Shown piece after piece: positions 56,235 through 64,000 of a stretch of DNA of 64,000 bases. Made by a program: the position numbers and the translations under genes. The notes beneath the pieces were generated by a model. That model searched no databases. It was not told where the DNA came from and saw only the letters and a list, made by a program, of their open reading frames with translations. The stretch's first letter is position 1; the number at the start of each line of letters is the position of its first letter. The stretch comes from Ruegeria atlantica (GTDB lineage Bacteria > Pseudomonadota > Alphaproteobacteria > Rhodobacterales > Rhodobacteraceae), in assembly GCA_013032095.1 (NCBI GenBank), contig WQBJ01000014.1, forward strand, positions 52,948 to 116,947, in the 5' to 3' direction.

Positions 56235-56260
56235 AAAGGCCCGCCATTGGGCGGGCCTTT
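56235..56260. terminator. bidirectional intrinsic terminator
   Basis: Stem AGGCCCGCC / GGCGGGCCT around ATTG, flanked by AAAAA on one side and TTT on the other. It closes both the DUF6473 gene (+) and etfA (-). Confidence 0.85.
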
Positions 56261-56291
56261 ATAGCTTTCCGTCGAAACGACTTGTTTATGC

Positions 56292-57221
56292 TCAGCCCAG
56301 TTTCTCGGTGAGTTCCGGGACGGCCTGGAACAGGTCTGCGACCAGTCCGAAGTCGGCGACCTGGAAGATCGGGGCTTCTTCGTCCTTGTTGATCGCAACG
56401 ATGACCTTCGAGTCCTTCATGCCCGCCAGGTGCTGGATTGCGCCCGAGATGCCGACGGCGACATACAGATCAGGGGCAACAACCTTGCCGGTCTGACCCA
56501 CCTGCCAGTCGTTCGGGGCGTAGCCCGAGTCGACCGCGGCGCGCGAGGCACCAACCGCGGCGCCCAGTTTGTCGGCCAGACCTTCGATCAGTTTGAAGTC
56601 CTCTTCCGAGCCGACACCACGGCCGCCCGAGACGACAACACCAGCCGAGGTCAGTTCCGGACGGTCGCTCTCGGCCACCTTGTCCTCGACCCACGACGAC
56701 AGGCCTTCGGAACCCGGAACCGAGATGGTTTCAACCGGGGCCGCGCCGCCTTCGCCGGCAGCATCAAAGCTGGCGGTCCGCAGGGTGACGACTTTCTTGG
56801 CGTCGTTCGATTTCACAGTCTGGATCGCGTTACCCGCATAGATCGGACGCTCGAAGGTCGAGCCATCAACAACGCCGGACGCATCCGAGATCACCATCAC
56901 GTCCAACAGCGCGGCGACGCGCGGCATGACGTTCTTGGCGTCGGTGGTGGCGGGGGCAACGATATGCTCATAGCCATCGGCCAGCGACACGATCAGCGCC
57001 GCAGTCGATTCCGCCAGGCGGTGACCCAGAGAGTCGTCTTCGGCGACCAGAACTTTCGACACACCATCGATCTTAGCGGCGGCCTCACCGGCAGCGGCGG
57101 CAGATCCACCTGCGGCCAGAACGGTCACGTCGCCCAGAGCCTTCGCGGCGTTGACGGCCTTGGCGGTGGCGTCCAGCGACAGCTCACCATTGTTGACTTC
57201 AGCGAGAAGAAGAACAGCCAT
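56292..57221 (-). CDS. etfA: electron transfer flavoprotein, alpha subunit
   Basis: A 309-residue EtfA. FAD-binding segments [35 protein letters not shown] and [17 protein letters not shown] are diagnostic. It takes electrons from acyl-CoA dehydrogenases such as Mcd and passes them to ETF-ubiquinone oxidoreductase. ATG overlaps the etfB stop by one base (TAATG). Confidence 0.97.
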   Translation of the reverse strand: MAVLLLAEVNNGELSLDATAKAVNAAKALGDVTVLAAGGSAAAAGEAAAKIDGVSKVLVAEDDSLGHRLAESTAALIVSLADGYEHIVAPATTDAKNVMPRVAALLDVMVISDASGVVDGSTFERPIYAGNAIQTVKSNDAKKVVTLRTASFDAAGEGGAAPVETISVPGSEGLSSWVEDKVAESDRPELTSAGVVVSGGRGVGSEEDFKLIEGLADKLGAAVGASRAAVDSGYAPNDWQVGQTGKVVAPDLYVAVGISGAIQHLAGMKDSKVIVAINKDEEAPIFQVADFGLVADLFQAVPELTEKLG

Positions 57222-57979
57222 TACACAGCCCCCGCTTCTTTGAGTTTCTCGACCAGCTCGTCGACCGAGCCCACGACGATACCGGCGGCGCGCGCCGGCG
57301 GCTCTTCGGTTTTGACCACTTCCAGACGCGGCGTGACGTCGACGCCGTAATCTGCGGCGGTCTTCTCATCCAGAGGCTTCTTCTTCGCCTTCATGATGTT
57401 GGGCAGCGACGCATAGCGCGGCTCGTTCAGGCGCAGGTCAACGGTCACGATGGTCGGCATCTTGACGCTGATGGTCTGCAGGCCGCCGTCGACCTCACGG
57501 GTGATCTTGGCACTGTCGCCTTCGATGTCCAGCTCGGACGCGAAGGTGCCTTGGCTCCAGCCCAGCAGGGCCGACAGCATCTGGCCGGTGGCGTTCATGT
57601 CGTTGTCGATCGCCTGCTTGCCCGCCAGAACGATGCCCGGCTGCTCTTCCTCGACCACTTTGGCCAGGATTTTCGCAACGGCCAGAGGCTCGATATCGGT
57701 GTGCACGTCATCCGCCGCAACAACCAGGATCGCGCGGTCGGCGCCCATGGCCAGCGCGGTGCGCAGGGTTTCCTGCGCCTGCTTGACGCCGATCGAAACG
57801 GCAACAACTTCGTCAGCCTTGCCTGCTTCTTTCAGGCGGATCGCTTCTTCCACCGCAATCTCGTCGAACGGGTTCATCGACATTTTGACATTGGCGAGAT
57901 CAACACCGCTACCGTCCGCTTTCACGCGAACCTTAACGTTATAGTCAATCACGCGTTTGACAGGCACGAGTACCTTCAT
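57221..57979 (-). CDS. etfB: electron transfer flavoprotein, beta subunit
   Basis: A 252-residue Etf[21 protein letters not shown] start, AMP-binding region [22 protein letters not shown] and C-terminal [13 protein letters not shown]. Partner of etfA directly downstream. ATG 57979 has a GGAG site; a longer frame upstream is rejected. Used by all acyl-CoA dehydrogenases of the cell, including the one encoded at 43.1-44.8 kb. Confidence 0.97.
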   Translation of the reverse strand: MKVLVPVKRVIDYNVKVRVKADGSGVDLANVKMSMNPFDEIAVEEAIRLKEAGKADEVVAVSIGVKQAQETLRTALAMGADRAILVVAADDVHTDIEPLAVAKILAKVVEEEQPGIVLAGKQAIDNDMNATGQMLSALLGWSQGTFASELDIEGDSAKITREVDGGLQTISVKMPTIVTVDLRLNEPRYASLPNIMKAKKKPLDEKTAADYGVDVTPRLEVVKTEEPPARAAGIVVGSVDELVEKLKEAGAV

Positions 57980-58220
57980 TTTGCGCTTGCTCCTCACAAA
58001 AAACGGTAAGCCGCGTTGCGACTCCACCAATGCTCTCGGACGTCTGAATAGCGTCTGAATTCGTCGTGCAACAGAGCAAAATCGTCACGTCATGGGCTTG
58101 GGACGTCGCGTTTCGTGTTTTTTGACGTTGCGGCCTGAAACTTAGCGGTTCGCGCCCGCCCTTAGGGCCGGGGCTCCGCCCTTCCGGTCACCGCAGTGTC
58201 CACAGGACACTGCGCCGCTT
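57980..58220. other. intergenic region with hairpin and duplicated gene-end string
   Basis: About 240 bp. It holds the etfB promoter side, a perfect CGCAGTGTCC/GGACACTGCG inverted repeat (58192-58201 / 58205-58214) and a 13-base string AGCGGTTCGCGCC at 58144-58156 that repeats at 58223-58235 across the stop codon of the adenosyltransferase gene. No coding frame. Confidence 0.5.
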
Positions 58221-58793
58221 TCAGCGGTTCGCGCCGGGGACCCACAGCACATCCTGCGTGCCGTTTTCATTGGCGCAGCGCGCGGCGACGAAGAACCAGT
58301 CGCTGAGGCGGTTGAGGTATTTCACAGCTACCTCGTTCACCGGCTCCATGTTGGTCAGTTCCACCGCCAGCCGCTCGGTCCGACGCGAGACGGTCCGGCA
58401 CACGTGCAGTTGCGCCGCCAGCCGCGATCCACCGGGCAGAATGAAGCTGCGCAGCGGTTCCAGCGATTCGTTCATGGCGTCGATCTCGGCCTCAAGCCGG
58501 TCAATCTGGGCTGGAACGATGCGCAACGGGGGATAGTCGGCCTCGGCGTCCCTTTCCATCTCGGGGCGGCAGAAGTCAGCGCCCAAATCGAACAGATCAT
58601 TTTGTATGCGGGACAGGGCCGCGTCGACCTCGCCTTCGGCCTCGGTACGGGCCACGCCGACGAATGAGTTCAATTCGTCCACAGTGCCATAGGCCGCGAC
58701 GCGACCAGAGTATTTGGCAACCCGTTCACCATTGCCAAGCGCGGTTTTTCCGTCATCGCCGGTGCGGGTATAAATCTTGTTCAGAACGACCAT
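58221..58793 (-). CDS. pduO: cob(I)alamin adenosyltransferase, PduO type
   Basis: A 190-residue PduO-type ATR: TRTGDDGKTALGNGERVAK (ATP-binding), GTVDELNSFVG, CRTVSRRTERLAV and YLNRLSDWFFVAAR. It makes adenosylcobalamin, the cofactor of the mutases of the ethylmalonyl-CoA pathway. ATG 58793 overlaps the HIG1-like gene stop region. Annotated as cobO in some alphaproteobacterial genomes. Confidence 0.92.
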   Translation of the reverse strand: MVVLNKIYTRTGDDGKTALGNGERVAKYSGRVAAYGTVDELNSFVGVARTEAEGEVDAALSRIQNDLFDLGADFCRPEMERDAEADYPPLRIVPAQIDRLEAEIDAMNESLEPLRSFILPGGSRLAAQLHVCRTVSRRTERLAVELTNMEPVNEVAVKYLNRLSDWFFVAARCANENGTQDVLWVPGANR

Positions 58794-58997
58794 TTACTGT
58801 GCTCCTTGTCCACGCAGCCAGACGTAGAGCACGATGAGTACGACGGCAATGAACTGAAACAGGATACGCAGGCGCATCATCTTGTTGCTTTTCATTGCGG
58901 CAGCCTTACCGCTTTTGCCGAAGTTTGAAATGCCGATCGCAAGCACAACGACAACAGCCGCCATAGCCAACAGTAAGATGACCATCAAAAGGTCCAT
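58794..58997 (-). CDS. small twin-transmembrane protein (HIG1-like)
   Basis: A 67-residue protein with two hydrophobic helices (LLMVILLLAMAAVVVVLAIGI and MRLRILFQFIAVVLIVLYVWL) joined by a basic loop KSGKAAAMKSNKM, the layout of HIG1-domain/twin-TM proteins. Conserved in front of the adenosyltransferase in Rhodobacteraceae as I remember. Function unknown. Confidence 0.72.
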   Translation of the reverse strand: MDLLMVILLLAMAAVVVVLAIGISNFGKSGKAAAMKSNKMMRLRILFQFIAVVLIVLYVWLRGQGAQ

Positions 58998-59077
58998 GGG
59001 TACACCGTCCGGGTTTCTTGTTTCCTTAGGATATCATCTAGACCCGTGGGTGTGAAAAGCGAACGGGTAATTTCGCC

Positions 59078-59905
59078 TTAGACGTCAGTAAGGATGCGGT
59101 CGATGGTGCGGGTCGGCAGAATGCGGCGCAGATATCCGGCGATATAAGTCGGCGTTGTCACATAATATCTGGCACGGGGGCGCTTTGCCTCAACCGCGTG
59201 GGCCAGCTTGTCGGTCACGGCCGAGGCGGGCAGTTCAAACCGGTCGGGGCCCGAGGATTCGTACAATCTTTTCAACAGGTAGGACTCGTAGCGATCCCGC
59301 AGGGCCGAGTTCTCCCAGTTTATGAAACGCTCGAAGAAGGGAATCGAGTTTTCTCGGATTTTCGACGTGATTGGGCCGGGTTCGATCAAGATTACTTTGA
59401 TGTCGGAATCGGCCAATTCCAGGCGCAGCGTGTCCGTCAGACCTTCGACTGCGTATTTCGTGGCCACGTAGGCGCCGCGCCACGGATAAGCGACCAAGCC
59501 CAGAACCGACGAATTCTGAACGATTCGCCCGTGCCCCTGCGCCCGCATAACCGGAATCACTTGCCGGGTCAGCTCGTGCCAGCCAAAGAAGTTGGCCTCG
59601 AAAATCAGGCGAAGACCATCCGTCGGTAAGTCTTCGACCGCGCCGGGCAAACCATGCGCCCCGTTGTTGAATAGTGCATCCAGTGTGCCGCTGGTGGCCT
59701 CGAACACCGAAGCCAGACCAGAGGTGATGCTGTCGGCGTCGGTGTAGTCAATGCGCGGGCTTTCAAACCCCTGTGCGCGCAGTCGGTCGCAATCGCGTTG
59801 CTGACGGCAGGATGCGAACACCCGCCAGCCGCGGGCGCGCATGCCATGCGCCGCATCCAGACCAATACCTGAGGAACAACCGGTGATAAGAATGGTTTTC
59901 TGCAT
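59078..59905 (-). CDS. short-chain dehydrogenase/reductase (SDR)
   Basis: A 275-residue SDR: GCSSGIGLDAA cofactor loop, NNGAHG, and YVATKYAVEG with the catalytic Tyr and Lys; a Ser in QNSSVLG completes the set. Substrate unknown. ATG 59905, terminal segment LPTRTIDRILTDV. It stands alone. Confidence 0.88.
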   Translation of the reverse strand: MQKTILITGCSSGIGLDAAHGMRARGWRVFASCRQQRDCDRLRAQGFESPRIDYTDADSITSGLASVFEATSGTLDALFNNGAHGLPGAVEDLPTDGLRLIFEANFFGWHELTRQVIPVMRAQGHGRIVQNSSVLGLVAYPWRGAYVATKYAVEGLTDTLRLELADSDIKVILIEPGPITSKIRENSIPFFERFINWENSALRDRYESYLLKRLYESSGPDRFELPASAVTDKLAHAVEAKRPRARYYVTTPTYIAGYLRRILPTRTIDRILTDV

Positions 59906-59974
59906 GATCTTCCTGAATCCGAACCTTACTTATAGCTATTGCGCGGTTCGGGTCAGGACAATGTCACGACCGCG

Positions 59975-60592
59975 TTAGTTTGAGATTTTTCTCACCAGCG
60001 AGGCAGAAACCCACCCGACCTGTTGCAGCGGCACCACGCGAAGACGTAGCCAGCCGGTGCCGGATTCGCTGAGCACCTCGACCTTCTGGCCGATGGTGGC
60101 CTTGCCAATGATCGGGTAGATCGTACCTGGCCCGTCGCGCATGTTCACACGCGTGCCGGATATTTCGCGGATGTCTTTTTCGGGCTCCGGAATGGCGGGC
60201 GTTTCTGCGGTATCTTCCGGCGTCTCACCGGTGATTTGGCGCAGCCCGGTCACGCCATCTTCAAGAGAGGCTAGCGTGATGTTGGCGCTTTGATCTTCAA
60301 ATACCGACAGGCCTGAGAAAGATGCGAGGCTGGCGTCATCCGCTATGAACTCAACCACCTCTTCCGGGACGGGCGTTGGCTCAGCCCGCACTGATGGGGT
60401 TCGGATTGTGACGGTGGTCACAAGCTCTTCGACGCGTACGGACGCGACCGTCGTGTTTGAGGCTGAAGCAATCCGAACAGGTTTTTCGGGCATTTCTGCA
60501 CGCAGGCCGCGCGGTTCAAAATCCGGCCCGTCGCTCATCACGTAAAAGCACCAGCCGAGTGCAACGAAAGTTATAACAATAAGGCGCGTCAT
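59975..60592 (-). CDS. SH3 domain-containing protein
   Basis: A 205-residue protein: N-terminal signal anchor (LIVITFVALGWCFYVM), a long acidic/Pro-rich middle and a bacterial SH3b domain at the C-terminus (GTRVNMRDGPGTIYPIIGKAT, VEVLSESGTGWLRLRVV). SH3b domains bind peptidoglycan or peptides. Faces away from parC, about 200 bp apart; function unknown. Confidence 0.78.
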   Translation of the reverse strand: MTRLIVITFVALGWCFYVMSDGPDFEPRGLRAEMPEKPVRIASASNTTVASVRVEELVTTVTIRTPSVRAEPTPVPEEVVEFIADDASLASFSGLSVFEDQSANITLASLEDGVTGLRQITGETPEDTAETPAIPEPEKDIREISGTRVNMRDGPGTIYPIIGKATIGQKVEVLSESGTGWLRLRVVPLQQVGWVSASLVRKISN

Positions 60593-60792
60593 GGCGCATC
60601 CCCCGGTAATCGTAAGAAACTAGAAATAGGCAGCAGTCTAATTTTTTCAGGGTACCATATTTCCGACCTTAAGTCGAAAAACGGGGGAAATCGGGAGGTT
60701 GTCTCCCCCTGTTGCAAAAAGCGCCACTTGTCCCCAGCAAAATACATGCTGCTTGCTTTACCAGCGCGCTCTTGCGGCGTATCACATCATGT

Positions 60793-63141
60793 ATGACCGA
60801 TACAATCGACGACCCCAACATGGAGGCCCCTGACAACGGGGGCGAGATAGCTGAACCGCTGCGCCGCGCAATTGGCGAACGCTATCTGACCTATGCGCTG
60901 TCTACCATCATGCACCGTGCGCTGCCGGATGCGCGCGACGGGCTGAAGCCGGTTCACCGGCGAATCCTCTACGCGATGCGCGAGTTGCGACTCAGTGCGA
61001 CGGGTGGGTTCCGTAAGTCCGCGAAGATTTCCGGTGACGTGATGGGCAACTATCACCCGCATGGTGACGCGGCGATTTACGACGCGATGGCGCGTCTGGC
61101 GCAGGACTTCAACGTTCGCTATCCGCTGGTCGACGGGCAGGGGAACTTCGGTAACATCGACGGCGATAACCCGGCGGCCTCGCGTTACACCGAGGCGCGG
61201 ATGACCATCGTGGCCGAGGCGCTGCTTGAGGGCCTAAACGAAGACGCCGTCGATTTCCGCGATAACTATGACGGCACGCTGACCGAGCCGGTCGTGCTGC
61301 CCGCGCAGTTCCCGAACTTGCTGGCCAATGGTGCCAGCGGTATCGCGGTAGGCATGGCGACGAATATCCCGCCGCACAATATCTCGGAACTCTGTGACGC
61401 CTGTCTGCATCTGATCAAAACGCCGGACGCGCGCGACGACACCCTGTTGAATTACGTGCCCGGTCCGGATTTCCCGACCGGCGGCGTGATCGTCGAGCCG
61501 CCCGAGAACATCGCTCAGGCCTATCGCACCGGGCGCGGCTCGTTCCGTCTGCGCTGTAAGTATGAGGTCGAGGATCTGGGCCGCGGTCAGTGGCAGATCA
61601 TCGTCACCGAGATTCCCTATCAGGTTCAGAAATCCAAGCTGATCGAAAAGATCGCCGAGCTGATCCAGACCAAGAAAATCCCGATCCTCGCCGATGTGCG
61701 TGACGAATCCGCCGATGACATCCGCCTGATCCTGGAGCCGCGCTCCAAGAACGTGGACCCCGAGGTGCTGATGGGCATGCTCTATCGCAACTCGGACCTA
61801 GAGGTGCGGTTCAGCCTAAACATGAACGTGCTGATCGACGGGGTGACGCCCAAGGTCTGCTCGATGAAGGAAGTGCTGCGCGCCTTCCTCGATCACCGGC
61901 AAGAGGTGCTGATCCGCCGGTCGCGTCACCGCATGGCGAAGATCGACCATCGTTTGGAGGTCTTGGAAGGCTTTATCGTCGCCTTCCTGAACCTCGACCG
62001 TGTGATCGACATTATCCGCTATGACGACGACCCCAAGGCCGCGCTGATGCGCGAGGATTGGGGCATCGACCATGTCCGTGCGACCAGCGAGGCGGATTAT
62101 GTCTCGCCCAAGCCGGGCGAGGGCGAGCTGTCCGAAGTTCAGGTCGACGCGATCCTCAACATGCGCCTGCGCAGCTTGCGCCGTCTGGAAGAGATGGAAC
62201 TGGTCCGCGAACGTGATGAGTTGATGCTAGAACGCGCCAACCTCGAAGACCTGCTGGCTGATCCGGGCCTGCAATGGGCCAAGATTGCCGAGCAGTTGAA
62301 AGAGACCAAGAAGACCTTCGGCAAAGACTACGAAGGCGGCGCACGTCGGACTCAGTTTGCCGAAGCGGGGCAGGTCGAAGAGGTTCCGCTTGAGGCGATG
62401 ATCGACAAAGAACCGATCACGGTCGTCTGCTCTCAGATGGGCTGGATTCGCGCCATGACCGGCCATATCGACCTGAAGCGAGAGCTGAAGTTCAAAGATG
62501 GTGACGGTCCACGTTTCATATTCCATGCGGAAACGACGGACCGGCTGCTGGTGTTTGCTTCGAACGGGCGATTCTACACCGTCAGTGCCGCCAACCTGCC
62601 GGGTGGGCGCGGCATGGGCGAACCGCTGCGTCTGATGGTCGACCTGCCGAACGAAGCGCAGATCATCGACATTCTGATCCACAAGCCGGGGCGCAAGCTG
62701 CTGGTGGCCTCGGATGCGGGTAACGGCTTTATGGTGCCCGAGGATGATGTGCTGGCCCAGACCCGAAACGGCAAACAGGTGCTGAACGTTAAAGGCGACG
62801 AGACAGCGATGATCTGTAAACCAGTAGCGGGCGACCACGTGGCCGTTGTGTCTCAGAACGGTAAGTTCCTTGTGTTCCCGACAGAAGAACTGCCCGAGAT
62901 GACCCGCGGCAAGGGCGTGCGTTTGCAGAAATACAACATGGCGCGCGGTCGTCAGGGGACGCTGGAGCTGGATGGGGGCCTCTCTGATATCACCACCTTC
63001 AACTGGGAAGAGGGCTTGAAATGGTCTATGGGTGGCGACAAAACCCGGCACGAGGCTGATATGTCCCAATGGTTAGCCAAGCGCGCCAGCGTCGGGAAAA
63101 AGCCGCCCTATGGGTTCCCGCGGGACTATAAATTCTCGTGA
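60793..63141 (+). CDS. parC: DNA topoisomerase IV subunit A
   Basis: A 782-residue ParC. Winged-helix CAP-like domain with the catalytic Tyr in [11 protein letters not shown], tower and coiled coil, then a C-terminal beta-pinwheel of weak repeats ([25 protein letters not shown]). With ParE it decatenates daughter chromosomes. ATG 60793 is chosen; an upstream in-frame extension to 60712 has no ribosome site. parE is not in the window. Confidence 0.95.
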   Translation: MTDTIDDPNMEAPDNGGEIAEPLRRAIGERYLTYALSTIMHRALPDARDGLKPVHRRILYAMRELRLSATGGFRKSAKISGDVMGNYHPHGDAAIYDAMARLAQDFNVRYPLVDGQGNFGNIDGDNPAASRYTEARMTIVAEALLEGLNEDAVDFRDNYDGTLTEPVVLPAQFPNLLANGASGIAVGMATNIPPHNISELCDACLHLIKTPDARDDTLLNYVPGPDFPTGGVIVEPPENIAQAYRTGRGSFRLRCKYEVEDLGRGQWQIIVTEIPYQVQKSKLIEKIAELIQTKKIPILADVRDESADDIRLILEPRSKNVDPEVLMGMLYRNSDLEVRFSLNMNVLIDGVTPKVCSMKEVLRAFLDHRQEVLIRRSRHRMAKIDHRLEVLEGFIVAFLNLDRVIDIIRYDDDPKAALMREDWGIDHVRATSEADYVSPKPGEGELSEVQVDAILNMRLRSLRRLEEMELVRERDELMLERANLEDLLADPGLQWAKIAEQLKETKKTFGKDYEGGARRTQFAEAGQVEEVPLEAMIDKEPITVVCSQMGWIRAMTGHIDLKRELKFKDGDGPRFIFHAETTDRLLVFASNGRFYTVSAANLPGGRGMGEPLRLMVDLPNEAQIIDILIHKPGRKLLVASDAGNGFMVPEDDVLAQTRNGKQVLNVKGDETAMICKPVAGDHVAVVSQNGKFLVFPTEELPEMTRGKGVRLQKYNMARGRQGTLELDGGLSDITTFNWEEGLKWSMGGDKTRHEADMSQWLAKRASVGKKPPYGFPRDYKFS

Positions 63142-63168
63142 TCTGAGCGTGGTTTCGGGCGAATTCCG

Positions 63169-63197
63169 CCGATACGGCTTGGCACAGGCCGTATCGG
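63169..63197. terminator. inverted repeat after parC (possible terminator)
   Basis: Perfect 10 bp stem CCGATACGGC (63169-63178) / GCCGTATCGG (63188-63197), loop TTGGCACAG. No T-run, so factor-dependent termination or a regulator site is equally possible. Confidence 0.4.
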
Positions 63198-63238
63198 TGC
63201 GCTAGATCAAAGAAAAACAGGCCTATTGAGAAGAGATC

Positions 63239-63832
63239 ATGCTGCGCATTCTGACCCTGATTACCGGACTGACCCTCATGGGTGCTTGTACGCAGACGCA
63301 GGTTTACGAAGAACCTGAAGAGCTGGGTGAGTTCAAGCTCAGGGTCAACTACGCTTTTGCAGATAAGGCAGTTCAGGGGCCCGTGTCCCGTGATGCGACA
63401 CCGGATGAATGGACGGCCTCGATTCAGAATGCGGTTGATATCCGACTTGGTCGATATGAGGGCGCTCAGGAATACGATATCGGCATCAGCCTGGAAGGTT
63501 ACATGCTGGCCCCTCCGGGCATCCCGGTGATCTACAACCCCAAAAGCACGGCTATCGTTCTGGTCAATGTCTACGACGTGAAGGAAAAAGAGTTCCTTGC
63601 CAAGGGTAAGCAGTTCCAGGTTCTGGAAGATACGACAGGCGGCAGTGCCCTTAAAGGGTCCGGTCACGAGCGCACCAAAGAAGAACAAATGAGCGGTCTC
63701 GCTCTGAAAGTTGCTGACCGGGTTGAAGAGTGGTTGGCCGAGGAACATCAAGAGAACGGCTGGTTCGATCGGCGCCCTGACCTGATCCAGCCGCTGGAAT
63801 CCGACGTGGTGACGCAAAATCCGGCATCATAA
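63239..63832 (+). CDS. putative lipoprotein, unknown function
   Basis: A 197-residue protein with a signal and lipobox (TLMGAC, Cys at about 17). Mature part mixes strands and helices (LRVNYAFADKAV, RLGRYEGAQEYDIGISLEGYM, STAIVLVNVYDVKEKEFL) and ends in charged ENGWFDRRP. Looks like a family-restricted envelope lipoprotein; no named family is recognised. Sits between parC and tuf. Confidence 0.62.
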   Translation: MLRILTLITGLTLMGACTQTQVYEEPEELGEFKLRVNYAFADKAVQGPVSRDATPDEWTASIQNAVDIRLGRYEGAQEYDIGISLEGYMLAPPGIPVIYNPKSTAIVLVNVYDVKEKEFLAKGKQFQVLEDTTGGSALKGSGHERTKEEQMSGLALKVADRVEEWLAEEHQENGWFDRRPDLIQPLESDVVTQNPAS

Positions 63833-63855
63833 ACGGGTTTTAACGCAGGATGTGC

Positions 63856-63919
63856 TTGATTTTCCCCTTTGAACCAAATATCTCGCGCGCGCAGATGTAA
63901 CCACGGGACCAAGGGTCCC
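63856..63919 (+). promoter_or_regulatory. candidate tuf promoter and leader hairpin
   Basis: TTGATT (63856-63861), 17 bases, TATCTC (63879-63884) is a plausible promoter. A leader hairpin GGGACC / GGTCCC (63905-63910 / 63914-63919) lies about 27 bases before the tuf ATG. Confidence 0.4.
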
Positions 63920-63945
63920 CCAAATCGCAAAAGGGCGCCTGAGGA

Positions 63946-64000
63946 ATGGCAAAGGAAAAGTTTGAGCGTACAAAACCGCACGTCAACATCGGCACGATTG
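63946..64000 (+). CDS. tuf: elongation factor Tu, partial (N-terminus)
   Basis: First 18 codons only; the gene continues past the right edge. MAKEKFERTKPHVNIGTI is the standard EF-Tu start and leads into the GTP-binding domain. A strong GAGGA site precedes the ATG. EF-Tu delivers aminoacyl-tRNA to the ribosome. Confidence 0.93.
   Translation, partial: MAKEKFERTKPHVNIGTI

Noticed and set aside
1..64000. tRNA, rRNA, CRISPR arrays, insertion sequences and prophage genes
   Set aside because: Searched by eye in all intergenic gaps; no cloverleaf, repeat array, transposase or phage gene was seen.

Overview
The window looks like a chromosomal stretch from a marine alphaproteobacterium of the Rhodobacteraceae (Roseobacter group, Ruegeria-like). 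This is inferred from gene content and order: a split F0 ATP synthase operon with b and b' subunits, the rpoZ-rel-DUF2062-pdxJ-acpS-lepB-rnc-era-recO order, the pckA / chvI-chvG-hprK-rapZ-manX-ptsH block, an ethylmalonyl-CoA pathway methylsuccinyl-CoA dehydrogenase, and family-restricted proteins such as DUF6473 and DUF1491. Genus was not tested. Most of the window is dense housekeeping chromosome; I see no prophage, insertion sequence, CRISPR array, rRNA or tRNA.

Layout. 1-4.2 kb: azoreductase (cut by the left edge), a divergent LysR regulator, a DMT transporter, a small lipoprotein, a universal stress protein, an ArsR regulator and an orphan Imm11-like gene. 4.6-7.2 kb: F0 operon atpI-atpB-atpE-atpF'-atpF with a clear terminator. 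7.2-9.8 kb: membrane hydrolase and FadR-type regulator divergent from a PLP aminotransferase. 10.4-13.9 kb: smc. 14-25.5 kb: thioesterase, lytic transglycosylase, two cobalamin genes, a lone receiver domain behind a CtrA-like box, glutathionyl-hydroquinone reductase, L,D-transpeptidase, C-S lyase, then def - degenerate def paralogue - fmt - two small membrane proteins - agmatinase-like. 25.6-29.9 kb: tight minus-strand operon ispH-DUF3429-methyltransferase-rnhA-TRIC, plus a NYN protein. 30-42 kb: folK, rpoZ, rel, DUF2062, pdxJ, lysE-type exporter, acpS, lepB, rnc, (multicopper oxidase on the other strand), era, DUF1491, outer-membrane barrel, recO. 42-46.6 kb: lipoproteins, mcd, TauE/SafE exporter, membrane protein and a winged-helix gene. 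46.6-53.4 kb: candidate small RNA, pckA, ChvG/ChvI and nitrogen/carbon PTS-like regulators. 53.4-64 kb: acyltransferase, 3-hydroxybutyryl-CoA dehydrogenase, DUF6473, etfAB, cobalamin adenosyltransferase, SDR, SH3 protein, parC, lipoprotein and the first codons of tuf.

How the genes work together. Several genes meet around acetyl-CoA, C4-acyl-CoA and B12 metabolism: mcd, hbd, etfAB, pckA, the adenosyltransferase and two cobalamin assembly genes. The ethylmalonyl-CoA pathway uses an electron-transfer flavoprotein-linked dehydrogenase (Mcd) and B12-dependent mutases, so this is biologically coherent although the genes are spread over several operons. The most interesting signals are: a peptide deformylase paralogue that has lost its metal-ligand Cys and catalytic Glu; a promoter-hairpin-hairpin arrangement at about 46.66-46.80 kb that looks like an undescribed small RNA; a PhaR-type palindrome in front of mcd; a CtrA-type box in front of a receiver domain lacking the conserved Lys; an orphan Imm11-like immunity gene; and a decayed or small-ORF-bearing interval at 14.9-15.25 kb.
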